Below, piece after piece: positions 8,457-15,981 of a stretch of 64,000 nucleotides of DNA. Origin of the DNA: CBDEGU01 sp965238045 (GTDB taxonomy: Bacteria > Acidobacteriota > Terriglobia > Bryobacterales > UBA6623); the NCBI GenBank assembly GCA_965238045.1, contig CBDEGU010000006.1, forward strand, positions 28,041 to 92,040, written 5' to 3'. A program made the translations under genes and the position numbers. The notes under the pieces were generated by a model, which saw only the letters and a program-made list of their open reading frames with translations, ran no database searches and had not been told where the DNA came from. Position 1 is the first letter of the stretch, and each line of letters starts with the position of its first letter.

Positions 8457-10334
8457 ATGTCTTACGACTCTCAAGGGGTGAAGTTCGTTCTCACCGCGCC
8501 AGACACCGAAAGCACCGAAGAGGCCTTCAGCCCTTGGAAGCAGATGGTATACGCTTCCGCGCCGGCCCGTTACGTACCGCGCTTCTTGTACAAGAATAAG
8601 TTCGAACAGCCCCGCTATCCCGACGGAACCGCGATGGTGATCCCCTATGGCATCCGGGTCATTGAAGCGATTCTTCTCAAGCACTACCCGGCGAAAGACG
8701 TGGTGGTTTGTTACCCCGATGATTTGGACCATTTCGTCGGACCGCACACGGCCGCGGTCGGTGTGGGCGCCCACAATCCGATCGGCACCGCGTTTTCGAC
8801 CGGCGTTTATAGCAACATTTTCGGCAGCTCGGCGCGGCCGATCAACGCGGCGGAAAGCGAACGCATCTATCTTCATCCGGCGATTCGCAAACATCGCCCC
8901 AAGGTGATCGTCGGCGGCGCCGGTGCGTGGCAGATTCCCAAAACCCATTCGATGGAGCGGCTGGGGGTGGACTGCATCGTCAACGGCCGTGCCGAGGCCG
9001 TGGCGCTGGGGCTGTTTCAGAAGGCCGAATCGGGCGAGGAACTGCCTCGCATCGTCAATGCGACGGAACCATCGGTCGAAGAACTGGTCATCCCCGGCAA
9101 GCGTTCCACCTATGGGATTATCGAGATGAATCGCGGTTGCGGCAGGCAATGCGCCTTCTGCTCGCCAACTCTCGAAACCCGCATCTCGGTCTCCCCCGAG
9201 CAGTTGTTCGAGGCCGTCCGCGCCAATATGCGCAATGGTGGAAAGATCATCTTCCCGGTTTCCGAGGATGTCTTCATTTACGGAGCGGCCGCTCCATTCT
9301 ACATCCCCAACTCCAACGCGATCCTCAGCTTCTACGATACGATCGCCCGCGAGCCCGGCGTCGAGTACTTGCCGCTCTCTCACGTCACCATCGCCCCGGC
9401 GGTCGTGAACCCCGGCCTGGTCCGCGACATGTCGAAGATTCTGCTCGATAAGAGCGCTTTGCGGAACCGCCATTCGACCCATCCGGATAAGAAGTTCCTG
9501 GCGCCTCTCATCGGCATCGAGACCGGTTCGGCCCGCCTGGCCGCGCTGACCATGTCGGGCAAGTCGCTGCCGTTTGATATTCGGGACTGGCAAGAGATTG
9601 TCGTCGAAGGTATTCGGATCATGAACGAGAATAACTGGTTCCCGGTCTGCACCTTCATCGTCGGCTTGCCCAACGAGACCGAAGAGGATTTGCAGCAGAC
9701 GCTCGACCTGCTGCACCGGCTCAAGAAGAGCAAGATTCTCTATGTGCCGTCGATCTTCACGCCTCTCGAAGACACCCGCATGGCCGGAGCCAAGGCTCTC
9801 AAAGCCAAGCAGCTTACCAAGCTGCAATGGGAATTCATCATGACCGCCTGGAAGCAGAGCGGCGAGTTCGGCGAAATGAGCGATCGCTCGCGAATCTATT
9901 TCCGCTGGGGCACCCGGGCCTTCTATCACCTGCGCGGACGCTGGGTGCACGGCAAGCAGTTTAAGTGGCCGGCCATGCGCTTCGCCGGTCTTCCCGAGAC
10001 GACACTCAAAAAACACCTCTATCTCAACTGGGACAAAGAAGACACCACACCCGTCAGGCAACCGCGCTTAATCGGCAAGCACCGCAAACAGACCCCCGAG
10101 GAACTGCGCGGCATGAATGATCTTCAGCCCTTCAGTATTTACGGAACCAGCCGCGAGGAACAGCCGGCCCCGCTCCCCGCCCCAGATAAGGCACAGGATA
10201 AGGCCCCAGTTCCCGCCCAGGACAAGGCTCTGCGCCCGGCCCCGCCCTCCGCGGCAATCTCCAGCGCCGCGACCGTCAAAGGCGCCGCCAAGGCCGGCCA
10301 GGTTGCTCGAGATCAGCCCGTGGCCGGAGACTAG
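8457..10334 (+). CDS. B12-binding domain radical SAM protein
   Basis: Radical SAM enzyme of 625 aa. The N-terminal region has a cobalamin-binding-like fold (VIPYGIRVIEAIL, VVVCYPDDLDHFVG, PKVIVGGAGAWQI), then the 4Fe-4S cluster motif NRGCGRQCAFC (Cys 228, 232, 235). The core continues with IGIETGSARLAALTMSGK and FIVGLPNETEEDLQQTLDLL. The reaction is unknown. The C-terminal 60 residues are low-complexity and rich in Pro, Ala and repeated DKA. The ATG at 8457 is preferred over GTG 8448 because AGGG lies 8 bases before it. The TAG stop lies in the terminal CTAG of an inserted MITE, so the native C-terminus may be longer. A possible -10 (TACAAT, 8422-8427) lies upstream. Confidence 0.88.
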   Translation: MSYDSQGVKFVLTAPDTESTEEAFSPWKQMVYASAPARYVPRFLYKNKFEQPRYPDGTAMVIPYGIRVIEAILLKHYPAKDVVVCYPDDLDHFVGPHTAAVGVGAHNPIGTAFSTGVYSNIFGSSARPINAAESERIYLHPAIRKHRPKVIVGGAGAWQIPKTHSMERLGVDCIVNGRAEAVALGLFQKAESGEELPRIVNATEPSVEELVIPGKRSTYGIIEMNRGCGRQCAFCSPTLETRISVSPEQLFEAVRANMRNGGKIIFPVSEDVFIYGAAAPFYIPNSNAILSFYDTIAREPGVEYLPLSHVTIAPAVVNPGLVRDMSKILLDKSALRNRHSTHPDKKFLAPLIGIETGSARLAALTMSGKSLPFDIRDWQEIVVEGIRIMNENNWFPVCTFIVGLPNETEEDLQQTLDLLHRLKKSKILYVPSIFTPLEDTRMAGAKALKAKQLTKLQWEFIMTAWKQSGEFGEMSDRSRIYFRWGTRAFYHLRGRWVHGKQFKWPAMRFAGLPETTLKKHLYLNWDKEDTTPVRQPRLIGKHRKQTPEELRGMNDLQPFSIYGTSREEQPAPLPAPDKAQDKAPVPAQDKALRPAPPSAAISSAATVKGAAKAGQVARDQPVAGD

Positions 10335-10472
10335 AGCATTTTCAGGAATGACATAGACCACCCACGGGGGCTGCCAGATCGCCCCCCAACCGAGCCGCGC
10401 ACGCAAGTAAGCGGTCTTGCCACGAAAACTCATCTTCGGATACGGGCTATACCATGACTGAAAATGCTCTAG
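10331..10472. mobile_element. 142-bp MITE with IS630-type ends
   Basis: Both ends are CTAGAGCATTTTCAG and its exact inverse (10331-10345 and 10458-10472), a perfect 15-bp inverted repeat that continues imperfectly for about 14 more bases. Reading TA as the duplicated target, as for IS630/mariner elements, the terminal repeat is GAGCATTTTCAG flanked by TA on each side. It encodes no protein. The left TAG is the stop codon of the radical SAM gene. Confidence 0.85.
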
Positions 10473-10493
10473 CCCGCAGCCGCCTCCCGCCGT

Positions 10494-10985
10494 TCACATC
10501 CCGTCGCCGCGGAACGCGTCGCGCAGTCTCGACCAGGTCTCGGAGAGAGCTTCCGGAAGAACGCGTGTCTCGCCCACCACGGTGATGAAATTCGAATCCG
10601 CCACCCAGCGGGGCAGCACATGCATGTGGATGTGTCCCGCGACACCGGCGCCCGCCGCCTCGCCGATGTTCATGCCAATGTTTACGCCGCCCGCGCGATA
10701 CAAGTCGCGGAGTTCTTTTTCCAGCCGTTGCGTCAGCCGCATCATCTCCCCGGCGACCGCCGCCGGCGCGGCTTCGAGCGTCGCCAAGTGCTCCTTGGGA
10801 ATGACCATCGCGTGGCCGCTGGTGTAGGGATAGCGGTTGAGCACCACGAAGTTGAATTCCCCGCGATGGACAACGAAGTTTTCTTCGTCCTGATCCGACG
10901 CACAGATATCGCAGAAAACGCAGCCTCCCGCCGGACCGCCTTCCTTGATGTACTGGTAGCGCCAGGGGCTCCAGAGATGATCCAC
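10494..10985 (-). CDS. HIT family protein (AP4A hydrolase/phosphorylase-like)
   Basis: Nucleotide-binding histidine triad protein of 163 aa. The triad HIHMHVLPRW has His 118, 120 and 122, and there is an N-terminal zinc-type CVFCDIC segment (Cys 22, 25). The opening MDHLWSPWRYQYI is typical of bacterial HIT proteins annotated as AP4A phosphorylases. It probably hydrolyses dinucleoside polyphosphates or nucleoside phosphoramidates in the cytoplasm. Its 3' end lies 21 bp from a MITE. Upstream, on the same strand, is the HU/IHF gene. Confidence 0.93.
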   Translation of the reverse strand: MDHLWSPWRYQYIKEGGPAGGCVFCDICASDQDEENFVVHRGEFNFVVLNRYPYTSGHAMVIPKEHLATLEAAPAAVAGEMMRLTQRLEKELRDLYRAGGVNIGMNIGEAAGAGVAGHIHMHVLPRWVADSNFITVVGETRVLPEALSETWSRLRDAFRGDGM

Positions 10986-11086
10986 GACGCACGCCTCGCT
11001 GGCCCGTTGGCGGGCAGAAAACCGGTTCGCCCCAGCCGCCCGCGAGGCCTAATTCCAAGAAGCTCCACCTTTCGGAAATTTGTCCT

Positions 11087-11434
11087 CTAGATAATGGGAT
11101 GCGTCCTGTCGGGTGAGCTATCCGTTACCGTGCTGGCCTGGGCGGAGGAGGAACTCGATCCGCCATTCACTATGTTGCGCAGTTCCTTACTGGGCTTAAA
11201 GAACGGAATAATTTTCGGCGGCACGGTGACTTTTTCTCCCGATTTCGGGTTGCGCCCAATCCGGCCCCGCCGCTCCCGCGTGCGAAAGCTGCCAAATCCG
11301 CGAATCTCAACCTTGTCGCCGTTACGGACCGACTTCACCATGCTGTCGAAAATCGTCTCGACGATGACTTCCGACTCCTTCCGCGTGACCTCAACGACAC
11401 GGGCAACCTCTTCAATTAAATCGGCTTTGGTCAT
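11087..11434 (-). CDS. HU/IHF family DNA-binding protein
   Basis: Nucleoid-associated DNA-bending protein of 115 aa, starting MTKADLIEEVARVVEVTRKE. The DNA-binding arm signature is GDKVEIRGFGSFRTRERRGRI followed by GRNPKSGEKVTVPPKIIPFF with the conserved NP. The sequence resembles IHF-alpha more than HU. A Ser-rich tail of about 25 residues follows the usual end. The start at 11434 is chosen because it matches the family N-terminus and has GGGAG close upstream; an ATG 27 bases earlier would add a non-conserved extension. Confidence 0.93.
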   Translation of the reverse strand: MTKADLIEEVARVVEVTRKESEVIVETIFDSMVKSVRNGDKVEIRGFGSFRTRERRGRIGRNPKSGEKVTVPPKIIPFFKPSKELRNIVNGGSSSSSAQASTVTDSSPDRTHPII

Positions 11435-11613
11435 GTTCTCCCACTCCCCAATGCATCCCACTCGATTCGATCAAGCTCTTCCAGCCAGCACCCGCTCAAC
11501 CAAGCCGCGCTCACAGAAGCAATCGTATCATGCCTCGCATCGTGCCGGGAACCGCGAACGGCCAGCCTCGAGAGCCTCCTGCGTTCTTACAGTATATAAC
11601 CCATTTCGAGACC

Positions 11614-11670
11614 CCCAGAGCGGCGTCCCAGAGCGGCGTCCCAGAGCGGCGGCCAGAGCGGCGCCCCGAG
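11614..11670. repeat. 13-bp tandem repeat, about four copies
   Basis: CAGAGCGGCGTCC is repeated about four times with minor drift (two exact copies, then GCGGCC and GCGCC variants). It lies in the 414-bp gap (11462-11875) between the divergent HU/IHF and DinB genes. Nothing else in that gap is recognisable as a gene. A TACGAT stretch near 11785 could be a -10 element for the DinB gene but has no convincing -35. Confidence 0.8.
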
Positions 11671-11875
11671 CAGCCGGGCGCACCTGGAATTTGGCGCGCA
11701 CCCGGGATTTCGACCCCGCCCGCTTTGGGGCGGCGAAACAGCCGGCCCGAGTCTTCCCTCTGGCATCCACTGGACATCAAAACGTTACGATAAAAAAACG
11801 CCGGTCGCGCGCCGCATCGGCAGCGGGCCGGCAGCACCGCCGGCGCACAGCTCACACACGGGAGATTCGCCACTC

Positions 11876-12358
11876 ATGGACCCACAAATCGCGCCCAGCG
11901 CCGAGCTCTTCGACGTGAGCACGGCTCTAGTCAAGCGAGCCCTTCAGGACCTCGATCCCGAAGATCTGCTCGCCTCGCCCGGCGAGGACTCCAATCCCGC
12001 CATCGCGATCCTCGCCCACCTGGCCCACACCCGCTGCTCGCTGTTGCGCCACCTGGGCTCGGACACCAAGCTGCCCTGGCAAGCGCGCTTCGGTCGCGGC
12101 GGGAGTGTAGACGATCCAGCCGCCTACCCCTCGAAGGACGAGTTCCTCGCCGTCTGGAACCAAGCCACCCAAGAACTCGCCACCCGGCTCGAGACGATCA
12201 CCGCGGACGAACTCGCCGGCCGGGCGCCGCGCGAGCCCCCAGTCAAGGACAAAACTCTCCGCGGCACGATCAGCTTCCTCGCCTACCACGAGGGCTACCA
12301 CGTCGGACAGTTAGCCTACCTCAGGAAATGGTCCGGCAAGCCATCCCTCGTAGGCTGA
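11876..12358 (+). CDS. DinB family protein
   Basis: Four-helix-bundle DinB/YfiT-type protein of 160 aa, a putative metal-dependent enzyme whose relatives include thiol transferases. The three-His metal site is visible: His48 in ILAHLAHTR, and His138 and His142 in AYHEGYHVGQLAYLR. GGAGA lies 9 bases before the ATG. It stands between the HU/IHF gene (divergent) and the GYD gene (same strand, 150 bp downstream). The substrate cannot be deduced. Confidence 0.88.
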   Translation: MDPQIAPSAELFDVSTALVKRALQDLDPEDLLASPGEDSNPAIAILAHLAHTRCSLLRHLGSDTKLPWQARFGRGGSVDDPAAYPSKDEFLAVWNQATQELATRLETITADELAGRAPREPPVKDKTLRGTISFLAYHEGYHVGQLAYLRKWSGKPSLVG

Positions 12359-12508
12359 CCCCGCCGCCACGCTTCGGCGCGGCACGAGCAGCCCGTGGCG
12401 GGGTCCCCCCCTTCGTGTGGAGACACGTGCGGAGACTTCGTGTGGGGACGCCTGCCGGCATGTGCTAGTCTCCGATCGTGAAGCGAACACGAGCGTAAGG
12501 AGATTGTC

Positions 12509-12802
12509 ATGGCAACCTATATCCTGCTCCTCAATTGGACCCAACAGGGGATTGAGAACATCAAGGACAGCCCCGAGCGCCTCGATCAAGCGAAGGCGGC
12601 GGTCCGGGCCGCCGGCGGAGAGCTAACAGCGTTCTACATGACGCTTGGCCAGTACGACATGGTTTGTGTGGTCGAAGCCCCCGGCGACGCGGCGCTCGCG
12701 AAGGTCATGCTCGAGCTTGCGGCCGCTGGCGGAATCCGGAGCCAAACGCTGAAAGCTTTCCCGGAAAACGAATACCGGGACATCATCGGCGGGCTCAGCT
12801 AG
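12509..12802 (+). CDS. GYD domain-containing protein
   Basis: 97-residue protein with the GYD-family pattern: TYILLLNWTQQGIENIKDSP, then AGGELTAFYMTLGQYDMVCV (the family GxYD motif appears here as GQYDMV), and SQTLKAFPENEYRDII. These ferredoxin-like dimeric alpha/beta-barrel proteins have no established function. A strong AAGGAG site lies six bases before the ATG. Confidence 0.9.
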   Translation: MATYILLLNWTQQGIENIKDSPERLDQAKAAVRAAGGELTAFYMTLGQYDMVCVVEAPGDAALAKVMLELAAAGGIRSQTLKAFPENEYRDIIGGLS

Positions 12803-13143
12803 CGGCCACTGCCAGCCAAGGCCGCCTAACCCGTTGAGCTAACCGCGGGCGGGCCCCTCTTGCCGCCTGCCCGCGCCGCCTGCATCTTGATCGCCGTGCT
12901 GATGTTTGAAGAACCCGATCTGGTGCGCCAGTTTGCTGACAAGTATCGCCACGACCAAAGCCGCTGCCCTTCCCCACCAACTGCAAGTCTCAAAGCCATC
13001 CCGCCGAGCCGGCAGCCCCAGGCCTAGCCAAGATAAGACAGCCCGTAGCGCGGGCCTCGAAGAGACCAGCGGCCTTTTCAGGCCCAAACACTGACCCGAA
13101 ATCCCCCCCCACCGAAGCACTCCAACAGACCCGCGTCCCTTCC
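12803..13143. other. intergenic stretch with REP-like motifs
   Basis: No gene is visible in these 341 bases. They hold two short sequences repeated elsewhere in the island. AGTCTCAAAGCCATCCCGCC at 12986-13014 recurs at 14984-15012. The GTAGCGCGG...GAAGAGACC...GCGGC motif at 13045-13079 recurs at 14938-14970 and 21250-21284. The stretch borders the 3' end of a RAYT transposase gene, the class of enzyme that mobilises REP sequences. Confidence 0.6.
13045..13079. repeat. REP-like ~35-bp motif, copy 1
   Basis: GTAGCGCGGGCCTCGAAGAG followed by ACCAGCGGCCTTTTC. Near-identical copies occur at 14938-14970 (GGGCTCAAAGAGACCCGCGG) and 21250-21284 (GAGATCGAAGAGACCCGCGG). All three are in non-coding DNA of the same island and in the same orientation. 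Confidence 0.7.
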
Positions 13144-13638
13144 TCAAATCCTGTCCGCAGCATTCAATGGCAACCCAACATCGTCCATCGCAATCGGTCC
13201 AGCCTGCTCGGCGAGCCATCGCGCACTCGACCACTTCCACTGCAAGGGGTCATCCACCAGTCGGCGATCCACCGGATTCACGTGAATATACTTGATCGTC
13301 TCATCATATTCAGCCCGGGTCCGCAATACCCGGTCATGAAATCTCGCCTGCCAGAATGCCCGGCCACGAATCGGCTGGACGGGCCGGGAAGCAGCGACCT
13401 TGAACCGCATCATCACGCCGGAAATCGTCGTATCTTTGTGAGGAAACAGGATGGCGTGGACGTGATCGGGCATGAAACAGTAAGCGCAAACTGCGACCGG
13501 CGCATTCTCGCGAGTGCGAACAAGCGCTTCCGCAAGCAAACCGAACTCCGTTTCGTTGAACGGTCGCAGCCCCTTGCTCAGATTTGTCGTTACGAAAAAG
13601 AACCGTGAATGAAGAATGGGCCGCCGAAGGCGTGACAT
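13144..13638 (-). CDS. REP-associated tyrosine transposase (RAYT, Y1_Tnp)
   Basis: Single-strand transposase of the IS200/REP class, 164 aa. The HUH motif is FMPDHVHAILFP (His59, His61). The Tyr nucleophile is probably Tyr117 in IKYIHVNPVDRR. FWQARFHDRVLR, typical of RAYTs, lies between them. Stand-alone RAYTs act on nearby REP palindromes. Candidate targets are the 35-bp motifs and the 180-bp palindromes in this window. The gene ends a few bases before the IS630 element begins on the other side of its start codon. Confidence 0.92.
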   Translation of the reverse strand: MSRLRRPILHSRFFFVTTNLSKGLRPFNETEFGLLAEALVRTRENAPVAVCAYCFMPDHVHAILFPHKDTTISGVMMRFKVAASRPVQPIRGRAFWQARFHDRVLRTRAEYDETIKYIHVNPVDRRLVDDPLQWKWSSARWLAEQAGPIAMDDVGLPLNAADRI

Positions 13639-13647
13639 CGTTGCCTA

Positions 13648-14878
13648 GTATAGCGTTTCATTAAAACATATCGATACGAGGATGTTTCCTGCTAGGCTGG
13701 ATGCATGGCAGGAAAATCGAAGCGTCCCCAACTGCTTCTCACGCCCGAAGAGTCGCAACATCTGCAGCGGCTGCGTCGTTCGCGTAAGGCTCCGGCTCGG
13801 GAGGTGCAGAGAGCCGAGATTCTGTGGCGCTATCATTGCGGCGAGACGATCGCCGAGATTATGCGGGCCGTGAAGATGACGCGCAAAAGCGTTGGCAAAT
13901 GGATCGAGCGAGCCCTGGCCATGGGGGTGGAAGCGGCGCTCAAGGATGCCTATCATCGTCCCCGGGAACCCCGCATCAGCGAAGAGGCCAAGGCCTGGGT
14001 GGTGCACTTGGCCTGTAGCAAACCCAAGCAACTCGGTTACGCCGCCGAGCTCTGGACCCGCGGCGCGCTCGCCCGGCACGTGCGCCAGCATGCCGTGGAA
14101 GCGGGCTATCCGGCCTTGGCCCAAGCGGCCAAGGCGACCGTCCATCGGATTCTGGCCGAGCAACCTCTTCACCCGGAGAAGGTGAAGTACTACTTGCAGC
14201 GCCGCGACCCGGATTTTGAGTCCAAGATGCGGCAGGTGCTGCTGGTCTACCGCGAGGTGGCCTTGCAGAATGAAAGCGCGGGCGAGGGCGGCCCATCGCC
14301 GGGCGTGATTACGGTTTCGGTCGACGAAAAGCCCGGCGTGCAAGCGATCGCCAACACCGCTCCGGACCTGCCGCCGACTGCGGGGCGGCATCCCTGCGTG
14401 GCTCGAGATTACGAATACAAACGTCTGGGAACTTGCTCGATTCTGGCGGCGCTGGACTTGCACGACGGTCGGGTGACAGCGCGGGTGGAGCGGCGCCACC
14501 GCAGCCGGGAATTCATCTTACTGCTCAAGGATCTGGACCAATCCTACCCGGCCCACTGTACGATCCGATTGATCTTGGATAATCATTCCTCCCACGTTTC
14601 CAAGGAGACGAAGGACTATTTGGCGACGCGTCCGAACCGCTTCAAATACGTGCATACGCCGACCCACGGGTCCTGGCTGAACATTGTCGAGACGCTGTTC
14701 GGGAAGATGGCGCGCACTTTTTTGAAGCGAATCCGGGTGGAGTCCTGGGAGGAACTTCGAGAACGAATCCTGCAGGGGATCGCGGAGATCAACGCCGCCC
14801 CCGTCGTTCACCGCTGGAGGAAGTTCGAGCCGCTGGAGAGCGCGTCTGAGCTGAGTACAGTTTAATGAAACGATATAC
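13648..14878 (+). mobile_element. IS630-family insertion sequence, intact
   Basis: Terminal inverted repeats GTATAGCGTTTCATTAAA (left) and GTATATCGTTTCATTAAA (right, read inward) bound a 1231-bp element. The TA dinucleotide is duplicated on both sides (13646-13647, 14879-14880), as expected for IS630. The whole insertion reads CTAG...CTAG, like the MITE at 10331 and the palindrome at 2098. Confidence 0.88.
13705..14865 (+). CDS. IS630 family transposase
   Basis: Transposase of 386 aa. The N-terminal half is a paired helix-turn-helix region (EEIMRAVKMTRKSVGKW-like segment near 50-66). The catalytic DDE triad is Asp207 (TVSVDEKPG), Asp292 (LILDNHSSH) and Glu329 (GSWLNIVETLFG). The frame is full length with no internal stop, and the TAA lies inside the right terminal repeat. 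An alternative ATG lies four bases earlier but in another frame. This copy could be active. Confidence 0.95.
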   Translation: MAGKSKRPQLLLTPEESQHLQRLRRSRKAPAREVQRAEILWRYHCGETIAEIMRAVKMTRKSVGKWIERALAMGVEAALKDAYHRPREPRISEEAKAWVVHLACSKPKQLGYAAELWTRGALARHVRQHAVEAGYPALAQAAKATVHRILAEQPLHPEKVKYYLQRRDPDFESKMRQVLLVYREVALQNESAGEGGPSPGVITVSVDEKPGVQAIANTAPDLPPTAGRHPCVARDYEYKRLGTCSILAALDLHDGRVTARVERRHRSREFILLLKDLDQSYPAHCTIRLILDNHSSHVSKETKDYLATRPNRFKYVHTPTHGSWLNIVETLFGKMARTFLKRIRVESWEELRERILQGIAEINAAPVVHRWRKFEPLESASELSTV

Positions 14879-14937
14879 TAGCATGGCAATTCCGACCGTC
14901 ACCTGCAACGGATACGAAAGCCGCGAGCCTGATTTCC

Positions 14938-15012
14938 GTAGCGCGGGGCTCAAAGAGACCCGCGGCCTTCCCCACCGCCCGCTAGTCTCAAAGCCATCCC
15001 GCCGAGTCGGCA
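14938..15012. repeat. REP-like motifs, second copies
   Basis: Contains the GTAGCGCGG...AAGAGACC...GCGGCC motif (14938-14970) and AGTCTCAAAGCCATCCCGCC (14984-15012), both also found at 12986-13079 on the other side of the RAYT and IS630. The rest of 14882-15199 shows no gene. Confidence 0.7.
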
Positions 15013-15199
15013 AATCGCGTGTCCCAAGAGGCACACATTCCGCCGACCGCTGTGGATTGCCGGGAATCGCCGTTCAGGTACACTTGCGGCGCTGTGGCCC
15101 GAGCGTATCGCCCTCAGGCCGTGGCCTACTGGCATCCCGCCGTTGTCGCGTGACCGGATTTCAGGCTAGCTGCCGTGCTCCGGAACTGCTGTAGAGCGG

Positions 15200-15600
15200 A
15201 TTTCCACAGCGCTGAGCCCCGGTTCTCGATTGAGAAGCTCTCTCACAAACGACGGGTCTGGAATGTCGAGTGTTCGAGCAACAGTTCGGTCGATCTCACA
15301 TCTAATACGATCCGTGTTAAGTTGCCGCCCGAACCGCCCGACAACTCCCCTCAGCCAACGAACGCCCACCCACGTCCGCCCAGCGTGCGTGGCCGGGTAT
15401 TTGCCGCCCCAGGGTTCTTCGGGATTCTTCCAAGTCCAGCAAGCCCCGGCTATCTCGACCTGCCGCCTGCGCAACGGTTCTCGAACACCGATACGCCGGC
15501 GCATCTCCCAGCCGTCCCGCCCGCACCGGATGCAAGTCCACATAGGCCCGTGCCGTCGTGAGATGGTCCCGATCCAGCGCGCTGCGATTTCTCGAAGACG
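15200..15600 (-). pseudogene. RAYT transposase relic, C-terminal part
   Basis: A frame reading DRDHLTTARAYVDLHPVRAG then RLGDAPAYRCSRTVAQAAG and RGLLDLEESRRT matches the C-terminal half of REP-associated tyrosine transposases (the YVxLNPVRAG and GLLDLExW motifs). The HUH half is missing, and the end drifts into other frames near 15400. It directly abuts an IS5 relic, so it was truncated by that insertion or by later recombination. Confidence 0.65.
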
Positions 15601-15812
15601 GCGCCGGGCACGCCGTTCTTCGCCCAGCGGTTCCTGCGGGTGTAAATGGTGTGCCGGTTGCCCCGGTGTTCGGGCAAGCCGCGCCACTTGCGGCCCTGCT
15701 CGGCGACATACAATATCGCATTCAAAACCCTGAGGTTCGACAGGCTGACATTGCCCCGCTGTCGTGGCGGGACCAGCTCGATCCGGCGCTATTGCTGCTC
15801 TCTGTTGTCCAT
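15575..15812 (-). pseudogene. IS5-family transposase relic, N-terminal part
   Basis: From ATG 15812 the frame reads MDNREQQ, a TAG stop at codon 8 (15789-15791), then RRIELVPPRQRGNVSLSNLR, VLNAILYVAEQGRKWRGLPE and HTIYTRRNRWAKNGVPGAVF. This is the start of an IS5-type transposase (about 80 residues). The catalytic domain is absent. After FEKSQ the sequence passes into the RAYT relic. Confidence 0.7.
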
Positions 15813-15911
15813 ACATCGATCTCCATATATCACGAGTACGGCAGCTTTCGTGAATGAGTGTTAACACGCCCTAACTCTAATCTGCTTGCTGGCAGAGGTT
15901 CTGAACCCGAG

Positions 15912-15943
15912 AGCGCCAGCGAGTGCGTGCGGGCGCTGGCGGT
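15912..15943 (-). terminator. hairpin after the TPR gene
   Basis: On the minus strand, 40 bases past the stop codon at 15982, CGCCAGC (15935-15941) can pair with GCTGGCG (15914-15920) across a 14-base loop. There is no U-tract, so this is only a possible terminator or RNA-end stabiliser. Confidence 0.3.
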
Positions 15944-15981
15944 TTGCACAAACGCCGGAACCCGTCACTGGCGTAGCGGGC

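Noticed and set aside
12960..15012. CRISPR array suggested by recurring short motifs
   Set aside because: Motif copies are few, unevenly spaced by hundreds to thousands of bases, and no cas gene is present.
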